In this document: positions 1 through 7,914 of the stretch, one piece after another | Position numbering within the stretch: position 1 is the stretch's first letter | Layout: each line of letters begins with the position of its first letter | Assembly (NCBI GenBank): GCA_963667535.2 | Contig: CAXXDU010000002.1 | Span: forward strand, 124,001 to 188,000 | Direction of reading: 5' to 3' | DNA: 64,000 nucleotides | Source: UBA5614 sp963667535 | GTDB lineage: Bacteria; Cloacimonadota; Cloacimonadia; Cloacimonadales; Cloacimonadaceae | Made by a program: the position numbers and the translations under genes | The notes under the pieces: generated by a model | The model's input: only the letters and a program-made list of their open reading frames with translations | What the model was told of the DNA's origin: nothing | Database searches by the model: none

Positions 1-968
1 ATAACATCACCTTTTTGAATTCCGGATTTATCTGCAGGACTGTCTTTTTCAACTTTGGTAATCAGAACACCGGCAACTTCTTTTAAATTGAGGCTTTCCA
101 GCATATCTCCGGTAATTTCCTGAGGTGTGATCCCCATATAAGCACGCACCACTTTCCCTGAAGAAATCAAATCATCAACCACACGTTTGGCAAGATTGAT
201 AGGAATGGCAAAGCCGATTCCGATATTGCCACCGCTTGTACTGGTGATGGCTGCATTAACCCCGATGACTTCAGCTTTCATATTAATCAGTGGACCACCG
301 CTATTGCCGGGATTAATGGCTGCATCAGTCTGAATATAATCCTGATATTGCGGACTGCCTTCTCCAAAGTTTAAATTTGCTCTGCCTATGGCTGAAATGA
401 CACCCACTGTTACTGTACGGTCCAGACCCGCATCTCCAAAAGGATTGCCGATAGCAATTGCCCAGTCACCAATATCCAGATTACCGCTGTCACCAAGCTT
501 GGCGATGGTTAATTTCTCATCTGCACTTGGTTTAATTTTTATAACAGCAATATCTGTATTAGGGTCATTACCTACGATTGTGGCTGTATAAGTAACTTTA
601 TCTGCCAGAGTAACGGTTATTGTCCCGTCTTTACCTTTCTCTACCACGTGATTATTTGTTATTATCAGCGCTTCGTTATTCTCTTTATTGTATTCAAAGA
701 GAAAACCACTGCCCATTGCAGTATATGGACGTTCCTGCTGGGGTTGATTGAAGAAATACTTAAAGAAGGGGTCATCACCAAAGGGATTTTGCTGCTGTTG
801 AGCTACCATTTTGGCTTCGACTTTGATTTGAACTACGGCTTCCCGTACTTGCTTGACAACATCTACAAACGGGCTTTTCCCATTTTCATTGACTACGGGA
901 GGAATGGCAAGAACAGGCAATGCTATCATCAGACTTAGCATTGCAAATACAATGTGCTTCCACTTCAT
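1..968 (-). CDS. degP: HtrA/DegP-family periplasmic serine protease (3' end outside window)
   Basis: Trypsin-like periplasmic protease/chaperone for misfolded envelope proteins. Translating the minus strand from the ATG at 968 gives a signal peptide (residues 1-21, ending PVLA), then a protease domain with the complete triad: His107 in ITNNHVV, Asp139 in NTDIAVIK and Ser223 in NPGNSGGPL. A PDZ domain begins near residue 255 (YMGITPQ) and is cut by the window edge, so a second PDZ domain cannot be assessed. An AAGGAG ribosome site lies about 9 bases before the ATG. A Gln-rich, Phe-rich loop (residues 56-80) before the protease core corresponds to the LA-loop region of the family. The gene is monocistronic as far as visible, with a 1.2-kb gap upstream. 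Confidence 0.93.
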   Translation of the reverse strand, partial: MKWKHIVFAMLSLMIALPVLAIPPVVNENGKSPFVDVVKQVREAVVQIKVEAKMVAQQQQNPFGDDPFFKYFFNQPQQERPYTAMGSGFLFEYNKENNEALIITNNHVVEKGKDGTITVTLADKVTYTATIVGNDPNTDIAVIKIKPSADEKLTIAKLGDSGNLDIGDWAIAIGNPFGDAGLDRTVTVGVISAIGRANLNFGEGSPQYQDYIQTDAAINPGNSGGPLINMKAEVIGVNAAITSTSGGNIGIGFAIPINLAKRVVDDLISSGKVVRAYMGITPQEITGDMLESLNLKEVAGVLITKVEKDSPADKSGIQKGDV

Positions 969-1355
969 TTTTTTAATACTCCTTTACAGTTAAGAATTCG
1001 AATTTAATAATAAAGATAAAAAACTATGGAGTACATCCTATTTCTATGAACACCTCGTATGCTCAAATCCCAAATTCTGCAATTTTCGTCAAGAATTTTT
1101 ACTTATCTGACCCCTGAATCATGAATATCACAATCAGATATATGCAGACCTATACTGTAATTCCATTTATATTACAATGCCCTTTCAGTTTTACTGCAAT
1201 TTAATTCCACTCTATATGACGATAAAGATCAAGGGGCAGGATAAATCCCACCCCTTCCATTTGTCATTCCTGCCTCGTAGGATACGTGCCGCACGTGTCC
1301 AAATCAAAAGTATCAACGAGTTTTTATTCCTCGCTTGACGGGGAATCTTTGCAAT

Positions 1356-1387
1356 AAGAAAAAGAGCCGGTTAGAAATAGCCGGCTC
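1356..1387 (-). terminator. Terminator-like hairpin with tetraloop
   Basis: Arms 1364-1373 and 1378-1387 (GAGCCGGTTA / TAGCCGGCTC) pair over 10 bp with one G-T wobble around GAAA. Read on the minus strand the hairpin is followed by TTTTTCTTAT, as in a Rho-independent terminator. No minus-strand gene is recognisable immediately upstream (1390-2145), so its client is unknown. Confidence 0.5.
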
Positions 1388-1472
1388 CTGATGTTATTAA
1401 CCCAATATATGGGTACTATTTTACATCCCTCTTTTATTCCTAAAACAATCCTATAAATATAAAAGAGAGATG

Positions 1473-1511
1473 TAAGGGGTATCTGAGGGGAAAGCCCTTA
1501 GATACCCCTTA
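1473..1511. repeat. Long inverted repeat (17-bp arms)
   Basis: Arms 1473-1489 and 1495-1511 pair with a single G-A difference (a wobble in RNA) around a 5-base loop. The arm core GGTATCTAAGGG resembles the arm core of the hairpin at 59766-59816, so the two probably belong to one family of intergenic hairpins. Confidence 0.55.
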
Positions 1512-2160
1512 GAAACTAGTACAATATCTGTAAGATTTATTAAGGGATAAGTAAGGAGTGAGTTGTGTATTTGCTTCGCTTCTTTGCGGCATTGCGACTT
1601 TGCGTAAAAAAATAGAATAAGAACTAATTATGAATTTCGAATTATATATCTGCCTCAGACACAAGAAAAACAATAAAAGAAAGGCGCGGTCCACGCGGAT
1701 GCCTCCCCGGCTTTTCTCCGGGTGGGACCCGCGTGGGTACGGCGTTTCTATTCTTGTCAATTTAGGTTTAATCTTATATCGATGAATGTTAAAGTGCGAT
1801 TATGTGATTAGGTTGGCTGCATCTTGTTGTATCCTGAGGTTTGTTACATCAGGGAAAGATTGGAAAAGGGAATTTCGAACTTCAGCTAAACCCTTTACAG
1901 ACAACGCATTCCGAAGTCCGATTTGCCCCAACACAAAGATGTGTGCTAAAAGCTATAAGGGGCAAATTGAACTCCGTCAATGCTCTTCTTTTGGTATTTT
2001 CGCACAGACTCCTAGCGTAGATTGTGCAAAGGCATTGACAGCATCAATAGATTAAATTATCATGCAAATGGTGTAATTATTGCTATTTAAGTAATATTTG
2101 AGATGTATAGCATACATTTTTTCAAAATTGCTTACAGGCATGAATTAAGGAGACAGCAAA

Positions 2161-2808
2161 ATGGATGAGACAACATTAAAACCAAAAATTATAACTTCTG
2201 ACCCGGATGTTTTACATAAAATAAAATTCATGCAATTCCGCAGACAGGTAATACCCCTGATTGTAGTAGTTCTGTTTATGGTTGTAAATATTTTTCTTGC
2301 CTTGAAGATAGTATTGTATATGAGTATTGCAGCATTTGGCTGGTATCTTTTGGAAAGGGTAATGTTTAGAACCAAGAACAAGATAGCTGCACCTGAAGCT
2401 GACTCTTTTGTATCTCCTGTAGATGGGAAAGTGTTATTAGTCCGTAAAGGTCTGGAAGCAACGCTGATTACAATCAGCAAAACGTTTTTTGACGTGGTGG
2501 AGCTTCGTTTACCTTATCCTGATTTGCAGACAGAAATAGTCAATAACTGGAATTTTGAAACACTTAAGGGGCGGGTAATAGTCAAAGTTAAATCAGAGAA
2601 AGCTAAGTATTTCGACAATCACAATATACCCGGTTCTGTGATTGGAGTACTTCCCGGTAATGCTATAATTACAGTTCAGGTTCCTGCCGGTATAAAAATA
2701 CTCGTAAGTGAAAAGCAAAATGTATTTGGTGGGGAGAGTGTACTTTTCTCGCTTGCTATAGATGCTGAAACAGTACCTGTATACAAATCAATCCTGGTGG
2801 AAGAATAA
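2161..2808 (+). CDS. Phosphatidylserine decarboxylase-like membrane protein, catalytic site not evident
   Basis: 215 residues. Two hydrophobic segments (about 34-68) precede a soluble beta-rich domain that opens with SPVDGKVLLV, close to the SPADGKV signature of short bacterial phosphatidylserine decarboxylases, and ends GGESVLFSLAI, like the GETVLA ending of that family. The overall architecture and length match PsdA-type proenzymes. However, I cannot find the LGST or FGS sequence where these proenzymes self-cleave to form the pyruvoyl group, so activity is doubtful. It could be a degenerate PSD or another hammerhead/biotinyl-like domain protein. An AAGGAGA ribosome site precedes the ATG. 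It is convergent with smpB. The identification rests on motif resemblance only. Confidence 0.5.
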   Translation: MDETTLKPKIITSDPDVLHKIKFMQFRRQVIPLIVVVLFMVVNIFLALKIVLYMSIAAFGWYLLERVMFRTKNKIAAPEADSFVSPVDGKVLLVRKGLEATLITISKTFFDVVELRLPYPDLQTEIVNNWNFETLKGRVIVKVKSEKAKYFDNHNIPGSVIGVLPGNAIITVQVPAGIKILVSEKQNVFGGESVLFSLAIDAETVPVYKSILVEE

Positions 2809-2841
2809 CAATAAACAAGATATAGTCATGTGTTTAAAGCA

Positions 2842-3285
2842 CTAATTATATTTATGGTCTCTTTCCTGTTCGCGCTCCATGTCTCTATTCTGGAGCGTTT
2901 CTCTTTTGTCATACTGTCTTTTGCCTTTAGCCAGAGCAAGCTTTAATTTACAAATTCCTATTTCATTAATATATACTTCCAGTGGAACAAGGGTCATGCC
3001 TTGTTCATCTACTTTTACTTTCAGTTTTTTTATCTCACTCTTATTCAAAAGTAGTTTGCGTTTGCGTTCCGGTTCATGGTTAAAGAAAGAAGCTGTTTCC
3101 CATGGACTGATATGGAAATTCATCAGCCAGCACTCACCATTTTCAAGCTTGGCATAACTGTCCTTGAAATTAAGTTTACCGGCCCGAACGGACTTTATCT
3201 CTGTTCCTGTAAGCACTATTCCTACTTCCAGAGTTTGTACAATGAAGTATTCGTGCTCAGCTTTGCGGTTTTTGATTGATTTCAT
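2842..3285 (-). CDS. smpB: SsrA-binding protein
   Basis: Partner of tmRNA in trans-translation, delivering it to stalled ribosomes. The 147 residues are a normal length. Recognisable blocks are the start KNRKAEHEYF, the oligonucleotide-binding barrel with GTEIKSVRAGKLNFKDSYA, then HISPWE, HEPERKRKLLL, and a basic C-terminal tail (GKRQYDKRETLQ onward) that enters the decoding site. Its start overlaps the stop of the upstream amidohydrolase gene by 4 bases, so it is the last gene of the minus-strand block that begins at mazG. No ssrA gene was seen in the window. Confidence 0.97.
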   Translation of the reverse strand: MKSIKNRKAEHEYFIVQTLEVGIVLTGTEIKSVRAGKLNFKDSYAKLENGECWLMNFHISPWETASFFNHEPERKRKLLLNKSEIKKLKVKVDEQGMTLVPLEVYINEIGICKLKLALAKGKRQYDKRETLQNRDMEREQERDHKYN

Positions 3286-4616
3286 AATATTAGTTCTTTC
3301 CTGATAAGGTTTGTGTACATTTTAGCTTTGGCAATGATTTCCTGCTCATCAACATTGCTTAGTTTTTTATTGCGTAACACAGTTTTGCCGTTAATCACAA
3401 CGTCTCTGACAGCTCTGCCACCCAGAGCATATATGACCTGTGAATATGGATTATGCATGGGCTGCCCTTCAATAGTGTTGCAATCAAGAATAACGATATC
3501 TGCTTTTTTCCCGGTTTCCAGAGAGCCCAGTTCATGAAAACGGTGCAGGGCTTTAGCGCCTTCAACTGTAGCCATAGCAAGCACCTGTTCTGCCGGAAGA
3601 AAGGTCGGGTCATGATTTATTGTTTTATGCAGCTTGGCAGTAAAATCCATTTCTGCCAAAAGGTCGAGATTGTTATTACTGGCTACACCGTCTGTGCCAA
3701 AGCAGCAACGGACCTTGTGTTTGAAATAAGCTTTCAAAGGCACTATCCCATTGGCAAGCTTGAGATTGCTCTCTGTGCAGATTGCCACAGAAGTATTGTT
3801 TTCTGCCAGAAGTTCCATTTCCTCTTCAGATACCCAGATGCCATGTGCAATAACCAGTTTAGTCTTGAGCATACCAATTTCATTTAAATACTGAACCGGT
3901 AATTTACCATTAACATCCATACAATCTTCTACTTCATTTTCAGATTCAGAAAGATGTATCTGAATCATCAGGTCATTATCCAATGCTATACGGATACACT
4001 TTTCCAGCATTAAAGTGGAACAGGTGTAAATCGCATGAGGTGAAAGGTCAAAGTTTATCAAAGGATTGTCTTTGTATGCTTTTTCCATCTGCACAGAAAA
4101 AGTGCCCAAATGCTCAATTCCACCGTTTTGCTCCAGGATAAAGCCGATGATTGCTTCTCCAATCATACCACGCATTCCCACTTTAGTCAGAGCATCTGCT
4201 ATGCTCTTACCTTGAAAATACATGTCCTGAGTCAGAGTAATGCCGTTTTTAATCATTTCCGCAGCCCCATGCAAAGAAGCATCATAGACAAAAGACGGAT
4301 TGATAAATTTCTTTTCCAAAGGCCAGATATACTTTTGCAGCCATGTTGCCAGAGGCAGGTCATCGGCAACACCTCTGAAATATGTCATGGGAATATGTGA
4401 ATGAGCATTGATGAGTCCCGGAATGACAATGCAATTATCTGCATTTATAAGCTCGTCTGAGTTATATTTCTGCAGGATGGTATCAGTAGCACCAATAGCG
4501 ATAATTGCGTCTCCCTGAATAGCTATGGCGCCGTTTTCAATGATTCTATGCTCTGCATCCATAGTCAGAATGGTAGCATGTGTTATTATTGTGCTGATTA
4601 TCTGCTTTTCATTCAT
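3282..4616 (-). CDS. mtaD: 5-methylthioadenosine/S-adenosylhomocysteine deaminase (amidohydrolase family)
   Basis: Metal-dependent amidohydrolase of the MTA/SAH deaminase group, converting methylthioadenosine or S-adenosylhomocysteine to the inosine analogue. The 444 residues show the N-terminal metal motif HSH (72-74) in NAHSHIPMTYFRG, then HLSESENEVED, HGIWVSEEEM and FGTDGVASNNNLDLL, which carry the remaining His and Asp ligands. The DDLPLATWLQ segment after the first motif is typical of this subgroup. The gene lies 15 bases downstream of mtnA, which supports a role in methylthioadenosine salvage through methylthioinosine; the phosphorylase that would link the two steps is not in the window. 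A different adenosine-type substrate remains possible. Confidence 0.88.
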   Translation of the reverse strand: MNEKQIISTIITHATILTMDAEHRIIENGAIAIQGDAIIAIGATDTILQKYNSDELINADNCIVIPGLINAHSHIPMTYFRGVADDLPLATWLQKYIWPLEKKFINPSFVYDASLHGAAEMIKNGITLTQDMYFQGKSIADALTKVGMRGMIGEAIIGFILEQNGGIEHLGTFSVQMEKAYKDNPLINFDLSPHAIYTCSTLMLEKCIRIALDNDLMIQIHLSESENEVEDCMDVNGKLPVQYLNEIGMLKTKLVIAHGIWVSEEEMELLAENNTSVAICTESNLKLANGIVPLKAYFKHKVRCCFGTDGVASNNNLDLLAEMDFTAKLHKTINHDPTFLPAEQVLAMATVEGAKALHRFHELGSLETGKKADIVILDCNTIEGQPMHNPYSQVIYALGGRAVRDVVINGKTVLRNKKLSNVDEQEIIAKAKMYTNLIRKELIL

Positions 4617-4631
4617 AACATCTGCCTTCTC

Positions 4632-5666
4632 TTAAAGATGTATCTTTTGGGCTGCTTCTTTGGGCTTAAAAATGCCTTTGCATGTGATAAATGCAGTAAT
4701 AAACTTGGCAGGAGTAACATCAAAGGCAGGATTAAACGCATCGCTACCCGGATTGGCAATCAGGTTACCGTTCAGATGTGTGATTTCTACTGCAGAACGT
4801 TCTTCAATCGGAATATCGCGTCCGTTCATACAGGCAAGGTCAAAAGTAGTCTGCGGAGCTGCCACATAAAAGGAGATTTTGTGTTCTTTAGCCAGTAAAG
4901 CCAGGCTATATGTTCCGATTTTATTTGCCATATCACCATTGAGACACACACGGTCTGTTCCTGTAATGACGATATCAATTTTTCCCTGCTGCATATAATA
5001 TCCGGCAGCGCTATCCACAATAACTGCATGCGGAATGCCTTCCTCTCTGAGTTCAAAGGCTGTCAGGCGTGAACCTTGCAGCTTGGGACGGGTTTCATCT
5101 ACATAAACAAATATTTTCTTACCTTTACGGTGTGCCATGCGGATAACAGACAGAGCCGTACCCCAATCCACAGTCGCCAGAGCGCCTGCATTGCAATGAG
5201 TGAGAATTCTCATACCGTCTTCTATCAGTTCCTGTCCTACTTCACCAATCAGACGGCAATCTTCAGCACTTTTCTGAGCAAATTCAAGAGCAGACTGAGA
5301 AGCCACTATCCGCGCATGAGCCAGATCGGGAATCCATTGCAAGGCTTGTTCATATACATAACGTACACCGTTATTCAAATCAATAGCTGTTGGTCTGGAA
5401 GCTAAGAGCACATCTCTGTCTTTGCGGAACTGGTTACGGAAGTTACCGTCAGTTGCTGACATTGCGGCTAACGCCATGCCATAAGCACCAGCAGCTCCGA
5501 TAGCCGGAGCGCCTCTGACAGTCATATTATGGATTGCTTCTGCCACTTCATCGCAGGTGTGGCAGGTTACTATCTCAAATTCAAAAGGCAGTTTGGTCTG
5601 GTCTATCATGTGAACTTTGTTATCCTGCATCCAGACACTTTGATATTCTTTTCCGTTAATAATCAT
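4632..5666 (-). CDS. mtnA: S-methyl-5-thioribose-1-phosphate isomerase
   Basis: Isomerises 5-methylthioribose-1-phosphate to methylthioribulose-1-phosphate in methionine salvage. The 344 residues show the signature TVRGAPAIGAAGAYG (49-63), the catalytic Cys158 in THCNAGALAT and Asp238 in TGTDRV, followed by NGDMANKIGTY and GRDIPIEERS. These positions agree with the Cys/Asp pair known for MtnA and separate it from the related eIF2B subunits. The stop lies 4 bases from the start codon side of its upstream neighbour's end, consistent with one transcript. Paired with the downstream deaminase gene it forms part of a methylthioadenosine salvage route; mtnBCDK-like genes are absent here. Confidence 0.95.
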   Translation of the reverse strand: MIINGKEYQSVWMQDNKVHMIDQTKLPFEFEIVTCHTCDEVAEAIHNMTVRGAPAIGAAGAYGMALAAMSATDGNFRNQFRKDRDVLLASRPTAIDLNNGVRYVYEQALQWIPDLAHARIVASQSALEFAQKSAEDCRLIGEVGQELIEDGMRILTHCNAGALATVDWGTALSVIRMAHRKGKKIFVYVDETRPKLQGSRLTAFELREEGIPHAVIVDSAAGYYMQQGKIDIVITGTDRVCLNGDMANKIGTYSLALLAKEHKISFYVAAPQTTFDLACMNGRDIPIEERSAVEITHLNGNLIANPGSDAFNPAFDVTPAKFITAFITCKGIFKPKEAAQKIHL

Positions 5667-5669
5667 AGT

Positions 5670-6389
5670 TTATTTCACAAATTCCTTTACTTCACCATCA
5701 GGTATCTTCTTGATTTTTCCGTTATCATTAATGTCACGGCAAGGTCCGGCTTCAATCTCAGCATTATCGGTATATCCTCTTTTTTCCCAGTAACCGGGAA
5801 TGTATTTATCCAATAGCTCAATTTTAATAACACTCTTGGCAGATTTGTATCCCCAAAGATAAGGTACAAACGCCCGAACCGGTCCGCCATAATCTTCTGT
5901 TAAAAGCTCTCCGTCAAATTCCCAGGCAAGCAGAGTCTTTGCTTTGAGAGCAGTTTCAATCGGAATGGAAGTATCATACTTCATATCATGGGACCAGAAA
6001 CGTATGTATTTGACCTTAGGACTGGCTTTGACATAAGCTAAAACATCCGATAGTTTTACTCCGCCCCATTCTCCACCTACAGACCATCTGGTAACACTTG
6101 TCAGTCTGCCATAGACAACGGATTTGGGCAGAGTATGCAAATCCTGCCAGGTAAGTGTAGTGGGATTATCGCAAAGTCCGGTAACCTTAATATTCCAATG
6201 TGCTCTATCCAGACTTCCGGGGTGTCCTTCTGCCCAGAAAACAGGCGTATTAAGCTTTGCCAGCTTATGCATAGGTTTCTCCTTCCCTTTGTTTCGTAAT
6301 GTCTTCGCGGTTAAACTTCCCGAAAAGATTAATGCTGTCATAATAAACAGGATGATTAGACCATCTTTACTCTTCATCTTCCTCATCAT
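5670..6389 (-). CDS. Secreted YedY/sulfite-oxidase-like protein with Ser in place of the molybdenum-binding Cys
   Basis: Resembles the molybdopterin-binding domain of sulfite oxidase-type proteins (MsrP/YedY group): DRAHWNIKVTGLCDNP, WQDLHTLP, VTRWSVGGEWGGVKLSDVL, YGGPVRAFVPYLWGYKSAKSV and IPGYWEKRGYTDNA are all familiar blocks. In the family the residue just before VTRWS is the Cys that coordinates molybdenum; here the codon at 6096-6098 is AGT (Ser). It may bind no metal or use different chemistry. An N-terminal hydrophobic segment acts as a secretion signal, with no twin-arginine motif. I chose the start at 6389 because GAGGAG lies 4 bases upstream; the open frame extends to 6419. It overlaps the end of nnr, so translation is probably coupled. 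Confidence 0.75.
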   Translation of the reverse strand: MMRKMKSKDGLIILFIMTALIFSGSLTAKTLRNKGKEKPMHKLAKLNTPVFWAEGHPGSLDRAHWNIKVTGLCDNPTTLTWQDLHTLPKSVVYGRLTSVTRWSVGGEWGGVKLSDVLAYVKASPKVKYIRFWSHDMKYDTSIPIETALKAKTLLAWEFDGELLTEDYGGPVRAFVPYLWGYKSAKSVIKIELLDKYIPGYWEKRGYTDNAEIEAGPCRDINDNGKIKKIPDGEVKEFVK

Positions 6390-7905
6390 CCAACTCCTCA
6401 TACTTAAATAAATTATCAAGAATTTCTGTTGGAGTGATAGACATTGTTTCTTGAGTATCTGCCAAAAGCTCAGCTGTCAAGCCTAAATAGTATGCAGCCA
6501 TACCGGCAGCATTGGCAGGGCTCATCTTTTGAGCAAGAAATCCCGCAATTAGTCCGGATAGCACATCTCCGCTGCCCCCGGTAGACAGTCCATCATTTCC
6601 TGAGGTATTAATATATGTAATCTCTGAATCATAATAGACGCTTGTAGCGCTCTTAAGCAGCACTTTGGTCTTGTATGTATTGACAAATTGTCTGAGTTGC
6701 AACAGGCTATCCTGATACAGTAAATCCATTGAGATGTCTGCCAAACGGCAAAATTCTCCCCAATGCGGAGTCAAAATGATAGATTTCTCTGCCAGAAGAG
6801 CATACAGTTCCGGATGTTGAGCCAGAGTATTGAGCCCATCGGCATCAATAACAGCCGGTTTATACCAGTTATTAAGTATAAAATTAAGGGTCTGTAAGGT
6901 AAAGTCTGATACTGAGCAACCCGGACCGAAGAGAATAACATCATAATTATCCAGGGCTGTTTCTAAAGCTGTTATATCAATTCTGTCATTGGAGCAGGGA
7001 ATTTCCCGCACCATGACTTCATAGGGTTTATTGTCATAAATCCGGATTTGTCCAGGATGGCAAAAGATGGTTACCAGGCCTGCACCTGCTTTTATAGCTG
7101 CAAGAGAAGCTAAAAAGGCAGCGCCCGAGAAACCCTGAGAGCCGGCAAAGACAGCAATCCTGCCATAATCTCCTTTGTGAGAAAATTTATTCCTATCGGG
7201 TAGTAATTCGACTGATTCATCCAAAAGTACGGCAGCTTCCACTTCATCCCAGTAAATATCCGGAATACCAATGGGCAGAATCTCCACCAAACCGCAATAA
7301 AGCCTTCCCTCTCCAAGCAGATGTCCATATTTCAGAGATTCCAGCGTAAGGGTCAAATCTGCTTTGAAAGCCAATTCAGTATAACCGGTATCCGCATTGA
7401 TTCCTGAAGGGATATCGATTGCCACCTTAAAGACCTCAATCATATTAACAATTTTTATCAAGTCAGCTAGTTCAGGGTCCAGGTTTCCCTTGAATCCGAT
7501 TCCATAGATAGCATCTATAATAACCCCGGAATGATATAGAGCCTGCATAGCCCGCTCAATATTATCATCAGAATTATAATCAAGAATTTCCATTTCCAGC
7601 TTCTGACATAATTCCCTGTTCGCAATAGTTTCAGGACTGCTTTTTCCTTCGCCGACTGTGATTATGGTTACATCATAGCCAAAATAATCCAGCCAGCGGG
7701 CAACTACATAGCCATCCCCGCCATTATTGCCATTTCCGCAAATTATGCTTACACTGAGTAATAACTCATCATCAAACATTGAGCGCAGAAAGTCTGCGCA
7801 TCCTTTGCCGGCATTCTCCATCAGAACCCGGGATGGTATTCCGAATTCGTTTATGGTTCTGCTGTCGAGTTCTTTCATCTGTCCGGAAGAGATAATAGTA
7901 TTCAT
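6367..7905 (-). CDS. nnr: Bifunctional NAD(P)H-hydrate epimerase / ADP-dependent dehydratase
   Basis: Repairs hydrated NADH and NADPH. The 512 residues fuse both usual domains. The N-terminal YjeF epimerase half has GNGNNGGDGYVVAR (57-70), the nucleotide-binding loop, and DAIYGIGFKG. The C-terminal ribokinase-like dehydratase half has GDYGRIAVFAGS, GPGCSVSD, LTPHWGEFCRL and the NDGLSTGGSGDVLSGLIAGFL signature. The length is standard for the fusion. It starts 10 bases downstream of the sensor kinase gene, and its last codons overlap the start of the oxidoreductase gene. The extreme C-terminus is very acidic (YEELDDEEDEE). Confidence 0.95.
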   Translation of the reverse strand: MNTIISSGQMKELDSRTINEFGIPSRVLMENAGKGCADFLRSMFDDELLLSVSIICGNGNNGGDGYVVARWLDYFGYDVTIITVGEGKSSPETIANRELCQKLEMEILDYNSDDNIERAMQALYHSGVIIDAIYGIGFKGNLDPELADLIKIVNMIEVFKVAIDIPSGINADTGYTELAFKADLTLTLESLKYGHLLGEGRLYCGLVEILPIGIPDIYWDEVEAAVLLDESVELLPDRNKFSHKGDYGRIAVFAGSQGFSGAAFLASLAAIKAGAGLVTIFCHPGQIRIYDNKPYEVMVREIPCSNDRIDITALETALDNYDVILFGPGCSVSDFTLQTLNFILNNWYKPAVIDADGLNTLAQHPELYALLAEKSIILTPHWGEFCRLADISMDLLYQDSLLQLRQFVNTYKTKVLLKSATSVYYDSEITYINTSGNDGLSTGGSGDVLSGLIAGFLAQKMSPANAAGMAAYYLGLTAELLADTQETMSITPTEILDNLFKYEELDDEEDEE

Positions 7906-7914
7906 AATATTTCC

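Larger units (their letters stand above)
969..2160. other. 1.2-kb intergenic region with hairpins and repeat fragments
   Basis: No convincing gene. Short open frames here (1509-1760 minus, 1786-2055 plus) have low-complexity, repeat-derived translations and no ribosome site. The gap holds one copy of the GTAGGATACGTG palindromic module (near 1277), a terminator-like hairpin (1364-1387), a longer inverted repeat (1473-1511) and the start of the dispersed TTAGGTTGGCTGCATC repeat (about 1806-1825). Confidence 0.6.

Noticed and set aside
1509..2055. Small genes at 1509-1760 (minus) and 1786-2055 (plus)
   Set aside because: No ribosome sites, repeat-like translations and no domain-like composition.
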